From the NCBI GenBank assembly GCA_965221455.1, contig OZ244890.1:1240001-1304000 (forward strand): DNA of 64,000 nucleotides, given 5' to 3'. Positions within the stretch are counted from its first letter, which is position 1. Each line of letters begins with the position of its first letter. The stretch is from SMWN01 sp965221455. Lineage in GTDB: Bacteria > Pseudomonadota > Gammaproteobacteria > Eutrophobiales > Eutrophobiaceae. Positions 34,523-44,143 of this stretch are shown piece by piece. The notes below the pieces were generated by a model. The model was not told the DNA's origin. It did not search any database and saw only the letters and a list, made by a program, of their open reading frames with translations. The translations under genes were made by a program, and so were the position numbers.

Positions 34523-36064
34523 ATGCATAAGGTAAAAATAATTTATACAATTATACTTCTGAATTTTATCGTTACACTCCCTGTAGTTGCAAAAGAGAAA
34601 AATTTGCGTCTGGCGATTACCACGACTACAGAAAATTCAGGTCTGATGTCTCGGCTGAATCCGGTATTTGAAGAACAATACAATGCTAAATTGAATCTCG
34701 TTGTTGTAGGTTCCGGTCAGGCCTTTCGTCTGGGAGAGAACGGCGATGTAGATGTTATTTTGGTTCATGCCCCGGAAGCAGAGAAAAACTTTATTGCAAC
34801 AGGCGCTGGAGTTCACAGAACTGCCGTGATGTCTAATGAGTTTGTATTACTGGGGCCGACTGATGATCTTTTGCAAATAAAAAATACAAATTCAATTATA
34901 GAAGCCTTTACTTTAATAAAAAATCATGACGCATTGTTCGTTTCGAGAGGAGACGAATCCGGCACGCATAAAAAAGAAAAAAAATTATGGCAGTTAGCGA
35001 ATATTCATGAATTCGGTCATGGCTATCATTCATCAGGCCAGGGCATGAGCGCCACTCTATTATTCAGCAATGAGATAAATGCTTATACGTTAAGTGATCG
35101 CGGCACGTTTTTGTCCATGCAAGATAAGTTGGCACTGGATGTCGTCTATGAAGGCGATGCAATTCTTCATAATCCTTATCATGTTATCGCGGTGAACTCT
35201 GCTAGATATCCACATGTAAATGCCGAACTTGCCAGGCAATATATAGATTTTATTACTGGTGAAAAAGCGCAGAGATTGATCGGAGAATATAAGATCAACC
35301 AGAAACAACTATTTTATCCCATGATGGATATTGTTACTGAGGGGAAAATGGTTTCCCATAAAAAGGTAAAGCGCAGATTCTTTATAGACGCAATCAACAA
35401 CTCATTCAGTTTGGTATTTAATTTTGATAAAGAATTGTTTTTAGTTGTATGGACTTCATTAGTCATTTCACTTATTTCAGTATTGACCGCGTCGGTGATT
35501 GCCATTCCTTTGGGAATACTCGTGGCATTAAAGTTATTTCCCGGACGTGGTTTTTTGATGAGCGTGTTAAATACATTGATGGCGCTACCAACGGTTATTG
35601 TTGGCCTGTTGTTATATGGATTGTTAAATCGTCAAGGATTATTGGGAGAATTTGGCTTGTTATACACCCCTGCAGCTATAGTTATGGGCCAATCTATTTT
35701 AATTATTCCAATCATATGGAATTTATCAATCTCAGCAGTGAATGGAGCCGATCCAAGATTGAGATCAACATGCTTATTATTAGGTGCTAATTTGTATCAG
35801 CAGGGACTGCTTTATATTAATGAAGTCAGGTTTGCTTTGATGGCAGCGGTTGTTGTCGGTTTCGGCAGGGCGATTGGTGAAGTAGGTGTTGCCATGATGT
35901 TAGGTGGAAATATTGCTGGCTTCACACGAACCATGACCACCGCGATCGCTCTTGAAACCAGCAAAGGTGAATTTGAATTTGCTCTGGCACTTGGCATGAT
36001 GCTGTTATTGGTTGCATTTATAGTGAATATTTTTTTACAACAATTCCATGAATTTAAACGATGA
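34523..36064 (+). CDS. Tungstate-type binding protein fused to ABC permease (TupA-TupB fusion)
   Basis: One uninterrupted 513-residue frame. Residues 1-23 are a signal sequence or anchor. Residues 27-270 repeat the TupA fold (T-T-T-T-E-N-S-G-L-M, S-R-G-D-E-S-G-T-H, Y-T-L-S-D-R-G-T-F). A basic linker follows, and residues 305-510 are a TupB-type permease with about five helices and the cytoplasmic coupling segment L-L-L-G-A-N (418-423). The tethered binding domain would sit in the periplasm on its own channel, while the separate TupA upstream could also deliver substrate. It shares a four-base ATGA overlap with the ATPase gene. Substrate could be tungstate or molybdate. Confidence 0.87.
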   Translation: MHKVKIIYTIILLNFIVTLPVVAKEKNLRLAITTTTENSGLMSRLNPVFEEQYNAKLNLVVVGSGQAFRLGENGDVDVILVHAPEAEKNFIATGAGVHRTAVMSNEFVLLGPTDDLLQIKNTNSIIEAFTLIKNHDALFVSRGDESGTHKKEKKLWQLANIHEFGHGYHSSGQGMSATLLFSNEINAYTLSDRGTFLSMQDKLALDVVYEGDAILHNPYHVIAVNSARYPHVNAELARQYIDFITGEKAQRLIGEYKINQKQLFYPMMDIVTEGKMVSHKKVKRRFFIDAINNSFSLVFNFDKELFLVVWTSLVISLISVLTASVIAIPLGILVALKLFPGRGFLMSVLNTLMALPTVIVGLLLYGLLNRQGLLGEFGLLYTPAAIVMGQSILIIPIIWNLSISAVNGADPRLRSTCLLLGANLYQQGLLYINEVRFALMAAVVVGFGRAIGEVGVAMMLGGNIAGFTRTMTTAIALETSKGEFEFALALGMMLLLVAFIVNIFLQQFHEFKR

Positions 36065-36732
36065 ATAAACAATATCAATTGAATGACATAAAATTCAGCT
36101 ATACCAATAAACTGATATTGAATATACAGAAACAACATTTTGAAAAAGGAAAGATAACGACACTGATCGGCGAAAATGGGGCAGGTAAAAGTACGTTGCT
36201 GGGGTTATTATCTTTTATATTGCCAGTACAATCGGGTGCAATGGAGTTCTCCGGTAAAAGGGTGAATAAAAATGAATTATTTACACTGAGGAAATCGGTA
36301 GGTCTAGTTCAGCAAAATCCTTATTTGATAAAAGGCAGTGTCATTAGGAATATTGGACTCGGATTGAAATTTCGCGGCGCCGATCCTGTTGAAAGAAAGA
36401 CAAAGGTTAGAAATATGCTGAGATTACTCAGGATAGAAGATCTTGCCGAACGTTCTGTTCAATCATTATCCGGAGGAGAAGCCCAAAAAGTAGCGATAGG
36501 TAGAGCACTTGTCCTTGATCCGGAAGTAATATTGTTTGACGAACCATTTACCTATCTTGATCAAGAATTTGTTGAAGAGTTTGAAACTTTGATTACGCAA
36601 TTGAGAGATGAACATAATAAAACGATCATTTTCACTACACACAATAAATTACAGGCGCGAACATTGTCTGATTATGTATTTCACCTTAAAGATGGGGTGC
36701 TGATTGAGATATTATCAGACTGTGTTATATAA
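36061..36732 (+). CDS. tupC: Tungstate-type ABC transporter ATPase
   Basis: A 223-residue ABC ATPase with Walker A G-E-N-G-A-G-K-S-T (residues about 38-46), Q-loop V-Q-Q-N-P, signature L-S-G-G-E and Walker B I-L-F-D-E-P, plus the switch histidine in T-T-H-N-K. It energises the fused permease just upstream, with which it overlaps by four bases. No C-terminal regulatory TOBE domain is present. Confidence 0.88.
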   Translation: MNKQYQLNDIKFSYTNKLILNIQKQHFEKGKITTLIGENGAGKSTLLGLLSFILPVQSGAMEFSGKRVNKNELFTLRKSVGLVQQNPYLIKGSVIRNIGLGLKFRGADPVERKTKVRNMLRLLRIEDLAERSVQSLSGGEAQKVAIGRALVLDPEVILFDEPFTYLDQEFVEEFETLITQLRDEHNKTIIFTTHNKLQARTLSDYVFHLKDGVLIEILSDCVI

Positions 36733-36904
36733 GATTGTCATTGACTCAATGGAGTTTATGTAATGCTCCTATCATTGATGAATGTAATAATTGTCATCAT
36801 CAGCTTATCAATATTCGCATATTCAGGAAAAAGTAATTACAGTTGGTTTGTTGTCATCTGAATTGTGTTAGGCTGCCGCCCTCGTTTTTGCAGGATGATT
36901 CAGA

Positions 36905-37246
36905 ATGGATGTGAAAATATTCAAGCGTTTATTAATTGAGAAGAAATCTGTTCTGGTAGAAATGAAAGAGGCGGGTAAGCAATCGGCACAAATCGTTGAA
37001 CTGGATCAGGCGAGTGTCGGCAGGGTATCTCGCATGGATGCAATGCAAGGACAGGCTATGGCTATTGCTGCAAATCAACGTAGACAGATTGAGTTACAAA
37101 AGATTGAAGCGGCGTTAAAAAGGATTGAGTGTAAAGATTACGGTTATTGTCTTGAGTGTGATGGAGAAATTGCAGAACCAAGATTGCACCTGGATCCAGC
37201 GTCAGTATTTTGTCTTGAGTGTGCGAGCAACAAAGAAACACATTAA
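36905..37246 (+). CDS. DksA/TraR-family C4 zinc-finger protein
   Basis: A 113-residue protein with an N-terminal helical hairpin, the R-x-x-R-M-D-x-x-Q-x-Q-A-M-A segment (about 40-53) and a C4 zinc finger, C82-x2-C85 and C103-x2-C106. Family members bind RNA polymerase through the secondary channel. It is shorter than DksA itself (about 150) and lacks the usual Asp-bearing coiled-coil tip context, so I call it DksA/TraR-like rather than dksA. It converges on queG with a 6-bp gap. Confidence 0.85.
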   Translation: MDVKIFKRLLIEKKSVLVEMKEAGKQSAQIVELDQASVGRVSRMDAMQGQAMAIAANQRRQIELQKIEAALKRIECKDYGYCLECDGEIAEPRLHLDPASVFCLECASNKETH

Positions 37247-37252
37247 ATCTGG

Positions 37253-38335
37253 CTATGCGCATTGTTGTAGTGCCCATTCAACGTGTTCCCTGACTATCTC
37301 GGAAGGGTGAGTGCTCTTTTTATTCAGTGCCCGGATAATTTCTTGTTTATTTGATTCTGATTTATTTAATAAGTTGCCCAGCGCTACGGCGATATTCCTT
37401 AACCATGCTTCGTAACCAATGCGCCGAATGGCAGAACCTTGTGTTTTTCTCATGAACTCTTCTTCATTCCAATTAAATAAATCAACGAGTGCGGATGAGT
37501 CCAGATTATTTCTGATAGTGAAATCTTTTTCTGTCGTATTAATTGAAAATTTATTCCAGGGACAGACCAACTGGCAATCATCACAACCATAGATCCGATT
37601 GCCGATATCTTTTCTGAATTCTTTCGGTGTTGAGTTACGTAATTCAATGGTTAAATAAGAGATACAGCGTCTGGCGTCAACTTTATAGGGTTCGACAATA
37701 GCTTGTGTGGGACAAATATCAATACATTTAGTGCATGAGCCACAGTGGTCTGTTACAAACGGTTCATCAATGGGCAAAGGTAAATTGGTATATATCTCTC
37801 CCAGGAAAAACCACGAACCTGCTGTAGGATTAATCAGATTAGTATGTTTGCCAATCCAACCCAATCCTGATTTCCGAGCAATGGCTTTTTCCAGTACAGG
37901 TGCACTATCGGTGAAGACACGGTAACCAAATTCTACTGTGACTCTTGAGATTTTTTCTGTCAGTTTTTGTAGTCGGCGGCGGATGACTTTGTGATAGTCA
38001 CGGCCAGTTGCGTATCGTGAGACATAGGCTTGTTGTGGATTATCCAATGTAGTCTCCGGGTCTTCACCATCTTCGGGCATGTAATCCATTCTTACGGAGA
38101 TGATTCTTATGGTGCCGGGAATGAGTTCGGCTGGTCGAGAGCGTTTACTGCCGTGCCGCTGCATATAACTCATATCACCATGCATGTCTTGATCCAGCCA
38201 TTTTAATAAATATTTTTCATCTTTGGCGAGGTCGGTATCAGTGATCCCCACTTGTTGGAAGCCAAGTTCAAGTCCCCAGCCTTTAATATTTTTGACCAGC
38301 TCAATGTAATCCTCCGTGTTTAAAGACGTATTCAT
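37253..38335 (-). CDS. queG: Epoxyqueuosine reductase
   Basis: The cobalamin-dependent last step of queuosine tRNA modification. The 360-residue protein has the catalytic-aspartate region T-D-S-A-P-V-L-E-K, two 4Fe-4S sets (C-G-S-C-T-K-C-I-D-I-C-P and C-D-D-C-Q-L-V-C-P), and a C-terminal helical repeat for tRNA. The length is near normal. No tsaE or NAD(P)H-hydrate epimerase gene lies beside it, unlike in many gammaproteobacteria. Confidence 0.93.
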   Translation of the reverse strand: MNTSLNTEDYIELVKNIKGWGLELGFQQVGITDTDLAKDEKYLLKWLDQDMHGDMSYMQRHGSKRSRPAELIPGTIRIISVRMDYMPEDGEDPETTLDNPQQAYVSRYATGRDYHKVIRRRLQKLTEKISRVTVEFGYRVFTDSAPVLEKAIARKSGLGWIGKHTNLINPTAGSWFFLGEIYTNLPLPIDEPFVTDHCGSCTKCIDICPTQAIVEPYKVDARRCISYLTIELRNSTPKEFRKDIGNRIYGCDDCQLVCPWNKFSINTTEKDFTIRNNLDSSALVDLFNWNEEEFMRKTQGSAIRRIGYEAWLRNIAVALGNLLNKSESNKQEIIRALNKKSTHPSEIVREHVEWALQQCA

Positions 38336-38463
38336 TTACAATCGCAACCCGGTAAAATGCTATATTTTACTTCAGAGAGTATAGTGATGAGTTCACTGAT
38401 TTAATATACACCGCATGGCAATCAAGATAGTATTAATGATTATGTGGCAATGGCTAAACATAA

Positions 38464-39555
38464 ATGTTTGAATATCTAAATTCATGGTATCGTCGATACT
38501 TTACTGATCCACAGGCGGTTTTGTTGGTCGTTTTGTTGGTGTTTGGTTTTGTCATTGTATTTACCATGGGAAAAATGCTAACGCCACTAATAGCGGCAAT
38601 CATCATTGCCCACTTGCTTGAAGGTCTGGCACGAAAGATCCAGAAGAGGATTACTTCAAGGTCAATATGCGTTTGTATTGTCTTCATCCTGTTTATGGCT
38701 TTCCTGGGTTTTTTATTATTTGGTTTATTACCGATCTTATCTAGACAATTAAGTCAATTCCTGCAGGAAGTGCCAGATATGATCAGTAATGGTCAAGAAC
38801 TCTTGCTTAAGCTTCCACAACAATATCCTGATTTTATTTCCGAAAATACAGTTAGAGAAATGATCATCTCCATTAAAGGTGGTATCGGTGAGTTTGGACA
38901 AGATGTGTTATCCGTTTCTCTGGCATCTATTCCCACGATTATCAGTATTCTGGTTTATGTAATCCTTGTCCCTGTAATGATCTTTTTTTTCTTAAAGGAT
39001 AAGGAAATCATTATCTCATGGTTGACAGGTTTTTTACCGACAGAGAGACAGCTTATCACAGATATCTGGTATGAAATGGACGGACAGATTGGTAATTACA
39101 TTCGTGGCAAATCAAACGAAATTTTTATTATTTTCCTGGTCTCGTTTATACTTTTTAAATTAATGGATTTGAACTACGCATCCTTGTTAGCGTTGGCAGT
39201 GGGCTTGTCTGTTTTGATTCCCTATATCGGTGCCGCTTTTGTTACTTTGCCTGTTGCTTTGGTGGCTTATTTTCAATGGGGTTTAGACGGCCAATTTATG
39301 TGGCTGATGATCAGTTATATGATTCTGCAATTTCTGGATGGTAACGTGTTGGTGCCGGTATTATTTTCAGATGCGGTTAATCTTCATCCCGTTGCTATTA
39401 TTGTAGCGATTCTGGTTTTCGGCGGCTTATGGGGGTTCTGGGGGGTATTTTTTGCGATTCCTTTGGCGACTTTGGTTAAGGTGTTGATTAATATCTGGCC
39501 GACTACAGCGGATTATTTGCATGAAAGTACCGCAGAAGGCGGGATTGGAACCTAG
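38464..39555 (+). CDS. AI-2E family transporter (PerM/TqsA-like)
   Basis: A 363-residue integral membrane protein with the family layout: paired N-terminal helices (about 15-45, 60-85), a soluble amphipathic segment (90-150), then membrane helices to about residue 350, including P-Y-I-G-A-A-F-V-T-L-P and G-G-L-W-G-F-W-G-V-F-F-A-I-P-L-A-T. Family members export autoinducer-2 or other small compounds; the substrate here is unknown. Confidence 0.88.
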   Translation: MFEYLNSWYRRYFTDPQAVLLVVLLVFGFVIVFTMGKMLTPLIAAIIIAHLLEGLARKIQKRITSRSICVCIVFILFMAFLGFLLFGLLPILSRQLSQFLQEVPDMISNGQELLLKLPQQYPDFISENTVREMIISIKGGIGEFGQDVLSVSLASIPTIISILVYVILVPVMIFFFLKDKEIIISWLTGFLPTERQLITDIWYEMDGQIGNYIRGKSNEIFIIFLVSFILFKLMDLNYASLLALAVGLSVLIPYIGAAFVTLPVALVAYFQWGLDGQFMWLMISYMILQFLDGNVLVPVLFSDAVNLHPVAIIVAILVFGGLWGFWGVFFAIPLATLVKVLINIWPTTADYLHESTAEGGIGT

Positions 39556-39597
39556 TATTCTATTATTCGTCTTTCCTGTCGCCAGTTTTTTTATTTA

Positions 39598-40065
39598 TTA
39601 TATCTTGTCTATTTCTTCGAGTACTTCTTCGACATGACCGTCCACTTTTACTTTGCGCCATTCTTTTATCAGTATCCCGTCTTCGTCTATCAAAAATGTA
39701 CTACGTTCTATGCCGACAACTTTTTTTCCATATAGACTTTTTTCTTTGATAACACCGAATTGAGCACATAATTTTTCATCCGGATCAGAAAGTAGTTCGA
39801 ATGTGAATGCTTGCTCGTTTTTAAATTTTTCGTGCGATTTAATGCTATCTCTAGAGATACCAAAAATGACGGTATTGCGTGCACTGAATTTTCTTTTATT
39901 GTTACGGAAATCCTGCCCTTCAATGGTACATCCCGGAGTGTTGTCTTTGGGATAGAAGTAGAGGATGATTTTTTGTCCTCTAAAGTCGGATAACTTCAAC
40001 GTTTGATTTCCAGTTGCAGCTAATTCTATATCGAGGATTTTTTCGCCAATCTTAACCTTTGTCAT
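39598..40065 (-). CDS. bcp: Bcp-type (PrxQ) peroxiredoxin
   Basis: A 155-residue thiol peroxidase. The peroxidatic cysteine is C46 in D-N-T-P-G-C-T-I-E-G. The resolving cysteine five residues later, common in C-T-x-E-A-C forms, is replaced (Gln51). The only other cysteine is about C100, so it is either a one-Cys enzyme or resolves differently. It reduces hydrogen and lipid peroxides at the expense of thioredoxin or glutathione. Confidence 0.92.
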   Translation of the reverse strand: MTKVKIGEKILDIELAATGNQTLKLSDFRGQKIILYFYPKDNTPGCTIEGQDFRNNKRKFSARNTVIFGISRDSIKSHEKFKNEQAFTFELLSDPDEKLCAQFGVIKEKSLYGKKVVGIERSTFLIDEDGILIKEWRKVKVDGHVEEVLEEIDKI

Positions 40066-40620
40066 AATTTTTAGATAATATCTTTTTATTTATTAGGATT
40101 ATTTTACAGGTTTTATTATGGCATCAAAATTCAATGATCACGGAAATCATTAAATGCACCAAGACATTGACAGTAACATTGCAATGAGAATGAAAATATC
40201 ATCGCGTCGCTTTATACTGTCTCATGGTTATTTGGGACATGTCCTGGATATCAATATCGTTTTCTACTGGAAAAAATGTTAGGGTCAGATTTTTTTAAGA
40301 TAACTTTAAGAGTGATTTTCTCCGAGAGCGGCTAATACGATGTAATTTGACGTTCCATGATAATGGTTTTTAATAAGTTATGTCCCATTGTCCGGTTTCG
40401 TTCCTGGCGCTGCAAGGCTTGTCTGTCCAGGTTTCCGGAAAAAATATCGTGAACGGGAGAGGTAGTTATCTGTCGGATTTATTGTCTGTGCTTAGCTATA
40501 GTATACTACGTCGGTTTTCGACCAGGAACTCTTTGAAATAGTTGTTGAGTAAGGTGTTTGCGGGCGAAAAGTCAGGTTTAAAGAGGATTGTCTGAATTAT
40601 AGAGATGAAGGACTTAAATG
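40066..40620. other. Gene-free stretch upstream of dapA
   Basis: About 550 bp between divergent bcp and dapA, without a supportable coding frame. TAGTATACTA (40499-40508) is a perfect 10-bp palindrome containing a possible -10 box. Otherwise nothing recognised. Confidence 0.5.
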
Positions 40621-41508
40621 ATGTTTCAAGGTAGTATGGCTGCGGTTGTCACTCCAATGCATAAAGGGAATGATGCGGAGACACCCCTGGATAGAGAGTG
40701 TCTAGCTGACCTGGTTGAATTTCATATAGAGAATAAAACAGATGCCATTGTTGCCGTGGGGACTACCGGTGAGTCTGCGACTTTGGATAATGCAGAACAC
40801 TGTGAAGTGATTCGACAGGTGGTGGAATTCGTCAATGGTCGGATCCCTGTGATTGCCGGTACCGGTGCAAATTCAACAACGGAAGCCATTCATCTCACAA
40901 GATGTGCTAAAGATGCGGGTGTTGATGCCTGTTTGCTGGTAACGCCTTATTACAATAAGCCAACACAGGAGGGTTTGTATCTACATTACAAGGTAGTGGC
41001 GGAAGCGGTGCATATCCCGCAGATTCTTTACAACGTCCCGGGACGTACGGCATGTGATATGTTGCCAGAGACTGTCGGTAGACTATCGAGGGTCGATAAT
41101 ATTATTGGTGTCAAGGAGGCCAGCGCCGATTTAACCCGGATAGACACGATCAGATCGTTATGCGGAGATGATTTCATGTTGGTCAGTGGTGATGATGCGA
41201 CGACAAAAGAATTTATACTCATGGGTGGAGATGGTGTAATTTCTGTTACAGCAAATATTGCTCCCAGGGCAATGCATGATATGTGTGAATTAGCTAAAAA
41301 AGGAGATCGTGAGGCTGTGACTAAAATTGACCAAACCCTGGCTGGTTTGCATGAATATTTATTTATCGAATCTAGTCCAATTCCTGTCAAGTGGGCATTA
41401 CACAGGATGGGGCTGATCCGGGCAGGTATTCGACTTCCGCTAACCTGGATGACAGAGAACTCGGAAGCAATACTTACCAATGCCATGAAACAGGCCCAAG
41501 TTATTTAA
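40621..41508 (+). CDS. dapA: 4-hydroxy-tetrahydrodipicolinate synthase
   Basis: Condenses pyruvate with aspartate semialdehyde, the first lysine/diaminopimelate step. The 295-residue TIM barrel starts M-F-Q-G-S-M-A-A-V-V-T-P-M. It has G-T-T-G-E-S (48-52 region), Y137 in Y-N-V-P-G-R and the Schiff-base lysine K165 in I-G-V-K-E-A-S. I take the second of two adjacent ATGs because it matches the family N-terminus; AAGGA lies 9 bases upstream. bamC follows 60 bp later, the common dapA-bamC pairing. Confidence 0.94.
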   Translation: MFQGSMAAVVTPMHKGNDAETPLDRECLADLVEFHIENKTDAIVAVGTTGESATLDNAEHCEVIRQVVEFVNGRIPVIAGTGANSTTEAIHLTRCAKDAGVDACLLVTPYYNKPTQEGLYLHYKVVAEAVHIPQILYNVPGRTACDMLPETVGRLSRVDNIIGVKEASADLTRIDTIRSLCGDDFMLVSGDDATTKEFILMGGDGVISVTANIAPRAMHDMCELAKKGDREAVTKIDQTLAGLHEYLFIESSPIPVKWALHRMGLIRAGIRLPLTWMTENSEAILTNAMKQAQVI

Positions 41509-41568
41509 AAATCAGGATAATTTGAATCAAAATAATTTATGTAAAGGGTAATTTAGAGCGTCGAGATT

Positions 41569-42657
41569 ATGTTATCAAAGAAAATATTTTTACTAATCAG
41601 TATTTCGGTTGTAATCAATGGATGTGGAGTAATTCCCAGTCTGGAAGAAGTGTTGCCGGACAATAGAACCAAGTATCAAAAGAGCAAGGCGTTGCCTGAT
41701 TTAGAAGTACCTCCGGATTTAACAAACGAGGCGTTGAATGACCCTATGGCTATTCCGGGTGAAGAAGATGCAACGACATTGTCAGAATTCCAGAGAAGAA
41801 AAATTATGCGTGAAGGTGAGCAGTTATCCAATGCAGGAATGACTATGTCTGATGATGCTGATGAGAAATGGTTGTCGGTACAGGGGACGACAGTAACTGT
41901 TTGGCCGAAATTACGCGAATTCTGGTTAGCAAAAGGATTTGCTCTTGATCTTGATGATGCCGAGCTTGGTGTTTTAGAAACAAAATTCAAGGATATCTCG
42001 GTCGATGAGGTAGTCACACACAGGGAAAAATTCATGATATCTTCCGAGGAAGGTACAACAGAAGGCAATCTCATTTTATTTCTTTCGAGTGAGAGACAGG
42101 AAAAAATTTCAGATGGCGAAAATAGTGTTGATTGGGTAGTTAAGGAGATTGGTTCTGAGCAGAAAAAAGATTTGATTGGCCAACTGAATTTGCATTTTCA
42201 TGGTGTATCATCGGCAGCATCAAATTCGGTGTCATCATCCTCAAGCTCAAGGCAAACAACGAAGGAAAAAAATACTGTAGTACGGGCTGAGATCGTCAAT
42301 GCAGGCGGGGACAAGGAATTTCTGGCCATTCCCGATGAATTTTCCAGGGCATGGCGAAATCTGGAAGATGTGATTACAAATTCTGGAATGTATATCGATA
42401 CAAAAAATAAAGAAGAAGGGTTATATAACGTTCTTTATTTTTCTGCTACACAAAAAGAAAATAAGGGTCTATTGCGTAAACTTGCATTCTGGGAAAGTGA
42501 TGAAGAAGATGGAACGGAATATTCCCTCAGCCTGACGGGTGTCGGCGACAAAACTGAAGTCATTGTTCTGAATGACGAGGATAAGTGGTTAGCAAGTCAA
42601 GATGCCAGCCGTATATTGAGTATGCTGCAAACGCATTACAATAGATTGTTCAAGTGA
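41569..42657 (+). CDS. bamC: Outer-membrane assembly lipoprotein BamC
   Basis: A 362-residue lipoprotein (signal ending I-N-G-C, Cys19). It has the conserved unstructured N-terminus that contacts BamD (L-P-D-L-E-V-P-P-D-L-T), then two helix-grip domains joined by a Ser-rich linker (about residues 210-230) and an Asp/Glu-rich C-terminal part. BamC belongs to the outer-membrane protein insertion machine. Its position after dapA supports the call; sequence conservation in this family is low. Confidence 0.85.
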   Translation: MLSKKIFLLISISVVINGCGVIPSLEEVLPDNRTKYQKSKALPDLEVPPDLTNEALNDPMAIPGEEDATTLSEFQRRKIMREGEQLSNAGMTMSDDADEKWLSVQGTTVTVWPKLREFWLAKGFALDLDDAELGVLETKFKDISVDEVVTHREKFMISSEEGTTEGNLILFLSSERQEKISDGENSVDWVVKEIGSEQKKDLIGQLNLHFHGVSSAASNSVSSSSSSRQTTKEKNTVVRAEIVNAGGDKEFLAIPDEFSRAWRNLEDVITNSGMYIDTKNKEEGLYNVLYFSATQKENKGLLRKLAFWESDEEDGTEYSLSLTGVGDKTEVIVLNDEDKWLASQDASRILSMLQTHYNRLFK

Positions 42658-42667
42658 AATTATACGG

Positions 42668-42696
42668 CAAAAACCACTACTCTGAGAAAAAGTGGT
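42668..42696 (-). terminator. Rho-independent terminator for the der-side operon
   Basis: Read on the minus strand, ACCACT and AGTGGT (42691-42696 and 42673-42678) form a 6-bp stem followed by TTTTT. It lies 30 bp beyond the der stop, between convergent bamC and der. Confidence 0.65.
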
Positions 42697-42725
42697 GCAT
42701 CGTTTGTTAAGATAAGCATGATTAC

Positions 42726-44123
42726 TTATCTTTTTTTTGCATGACGCATTAAGCGTTTGCGCTTTTCGATTTGTCTGTTTGTCAGAATGTTTTTCTTATG
42801 TTTATAAGGATTCTTTCCTTGTTTGAACTCAACTAAAACGGGAGTACCGATCAGTTTTAATTGTTTACGCATCTGATTTGCCAGATAGCGTCTATAGGAT
42901 TCTGGTATACGATCTGTTTGATTGCCATGAACAATAATTCGTACTGGATCATGCCCTCCTATGTGCGCGTAGCGCAGCTTAATGCGTCTACCATGGATCA
43001 GGGGTAGTGAATGAGCCTGGATGGCCTTTTGCAATATTTCTGTTATTTGCGCTGTCGCAGGGTCTATTGAAATAGATTTTGAAATTTTTTTGACTGAGAC
43101 GAATAGTCCGTTAATACCATCTCCGTGCAGTGCCGAAATAAAATGTACACACGCATAATCAATAAACCCCAGTTTGCGCTCCAGTTGTATTTTTATTCTG
43201 GATCTTTCCGGAATATCCAAACCATCCCACTTGTTGACGGCGATAATCAGGGCTTTACCACTATTAACAACCAGCCCGAGTAAACTGGCATCCTGTTCGG
43301 TAACCGATTCATGTGCATCCAGCACGAGCACAACAATTTGTGTGCTATCAATCGCCTGTAATGATTTAATTACACTAAATTTTTCAATGACATCATTGAT
43401 CTTCGAACGTCTCCGTATACCTGCTGTATCAATCAATGTGAAAGGTATACCATCGTGCTCAAAGGGAACGGCGATGCTGTCGCGGGTCGTCCCCGGTTGA
43501 TCGAATGTCAGCATTCGCTCTTCACCAAGGATTCTGTTAATCAATGTAGATTTTCCAACATTAGGCCTACCTAGAATGGTGATGCGTAAGCCTTTCTCTG
43601 CAACACTGTCGTCATTTGACTCAATAGGTAGCTGTTGGATAATTTTATCCATTAGATGATTGACACCATCACCACGTTTTGCCGAGATGGCTGCAGTTTC
43701 CCTGAAGCCGAAGCGATAAAAATCAGACAAGACAATATTTATATTTAGTCCTTCTGTCTTATTCGCGGATAAAAAGATGTGATTACACATTGGTCGTAGT
43801 ATTTTAGCCAGATGCTCGTCTTCCGCAGTCGCCCCCCCGCGTCCATCGACCAGCCATATGAGGACATCGGCTTCTGCAATAGCACACAGGGATTGTTCAG
43901 AGATTAAGTTGGAAATATTTTCTGAATTTTTATCGTTGCGGCTCAGGCCACCAGTATCAACCAGAATAAATTGCCGCCCTTTATAACTACCGAGTCCATA
44001 CTGTCGATCGTGCGTTATCCCGGGCCGATCAGCAACAAGCGCATTGCGACTGCGGGTAAGAAAATTGAATAGAGTGGATTTGCCGACGTTGGGACGGCCA
44101 ACGATGGCAATAACAGACTTCAT
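42726..44123 (-). CDS. der: Ribosome biogenesis GTPase Der (EngA)
   Basis: A 465-residue double GTPase acting in 50S maturation. Two P-loops, both G-R-P-N-V-G-K-S-T (about 9-17 and 190-198), each have their own D-T-A/T-G-G and N-K-x-D motifs, with a KH-like C-terminal domain and a basic tail (K-K-N-I-L-T-N-R-Q-I-E-K-R-K-R). The first G4 motif reads S-A-N-K-T-E rather than N-K-x-D. It follows bamB after 20 bp, the standard arrangement. Confidence 0.95.
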   Translation of the reverse strand: MKSVIAIVGRPNVGKSTLFNFLTRSRNALVADRPGITHDRQYGLGSYKGRQFILVDTGGLSRNDKNSENISNLISEQSLCAIAEADVLIWLVDGRGGATAEDEHLAKILRPMCNHIFLSANKTEGLNINIVLSDFYRFGFRETAAISAKRGDGVNHLMDKIIQQLPIESNDDSVAEKGLRITILGRPNVGKSTLINRILGEERMLTFDQPGTTRDSIAVPFEHDGIPFTLIDTAGIRRRSKINDVIEKFSVIKSLQAIDSTQIVVLVLDAHESVTEQDASLLGLVVNSGKALIIAVNKWDGLDIPERSRIKIQLERKLGFIDYACVHFISALHGDGINGLFVSVKKISKSISIDPATAQITEILQKAIQAHSLPLIHGRRIKLRYAHIGGHDPVRIIVHGNQTDRIPESYRRYLANQMRKQLKLIGTPVLVEFKQGKNPYKHKKNILTNRQIEKRKRLMRHAKKR

Positions 44124-44143
44124 ATCTGATACCTGTATCCTGT

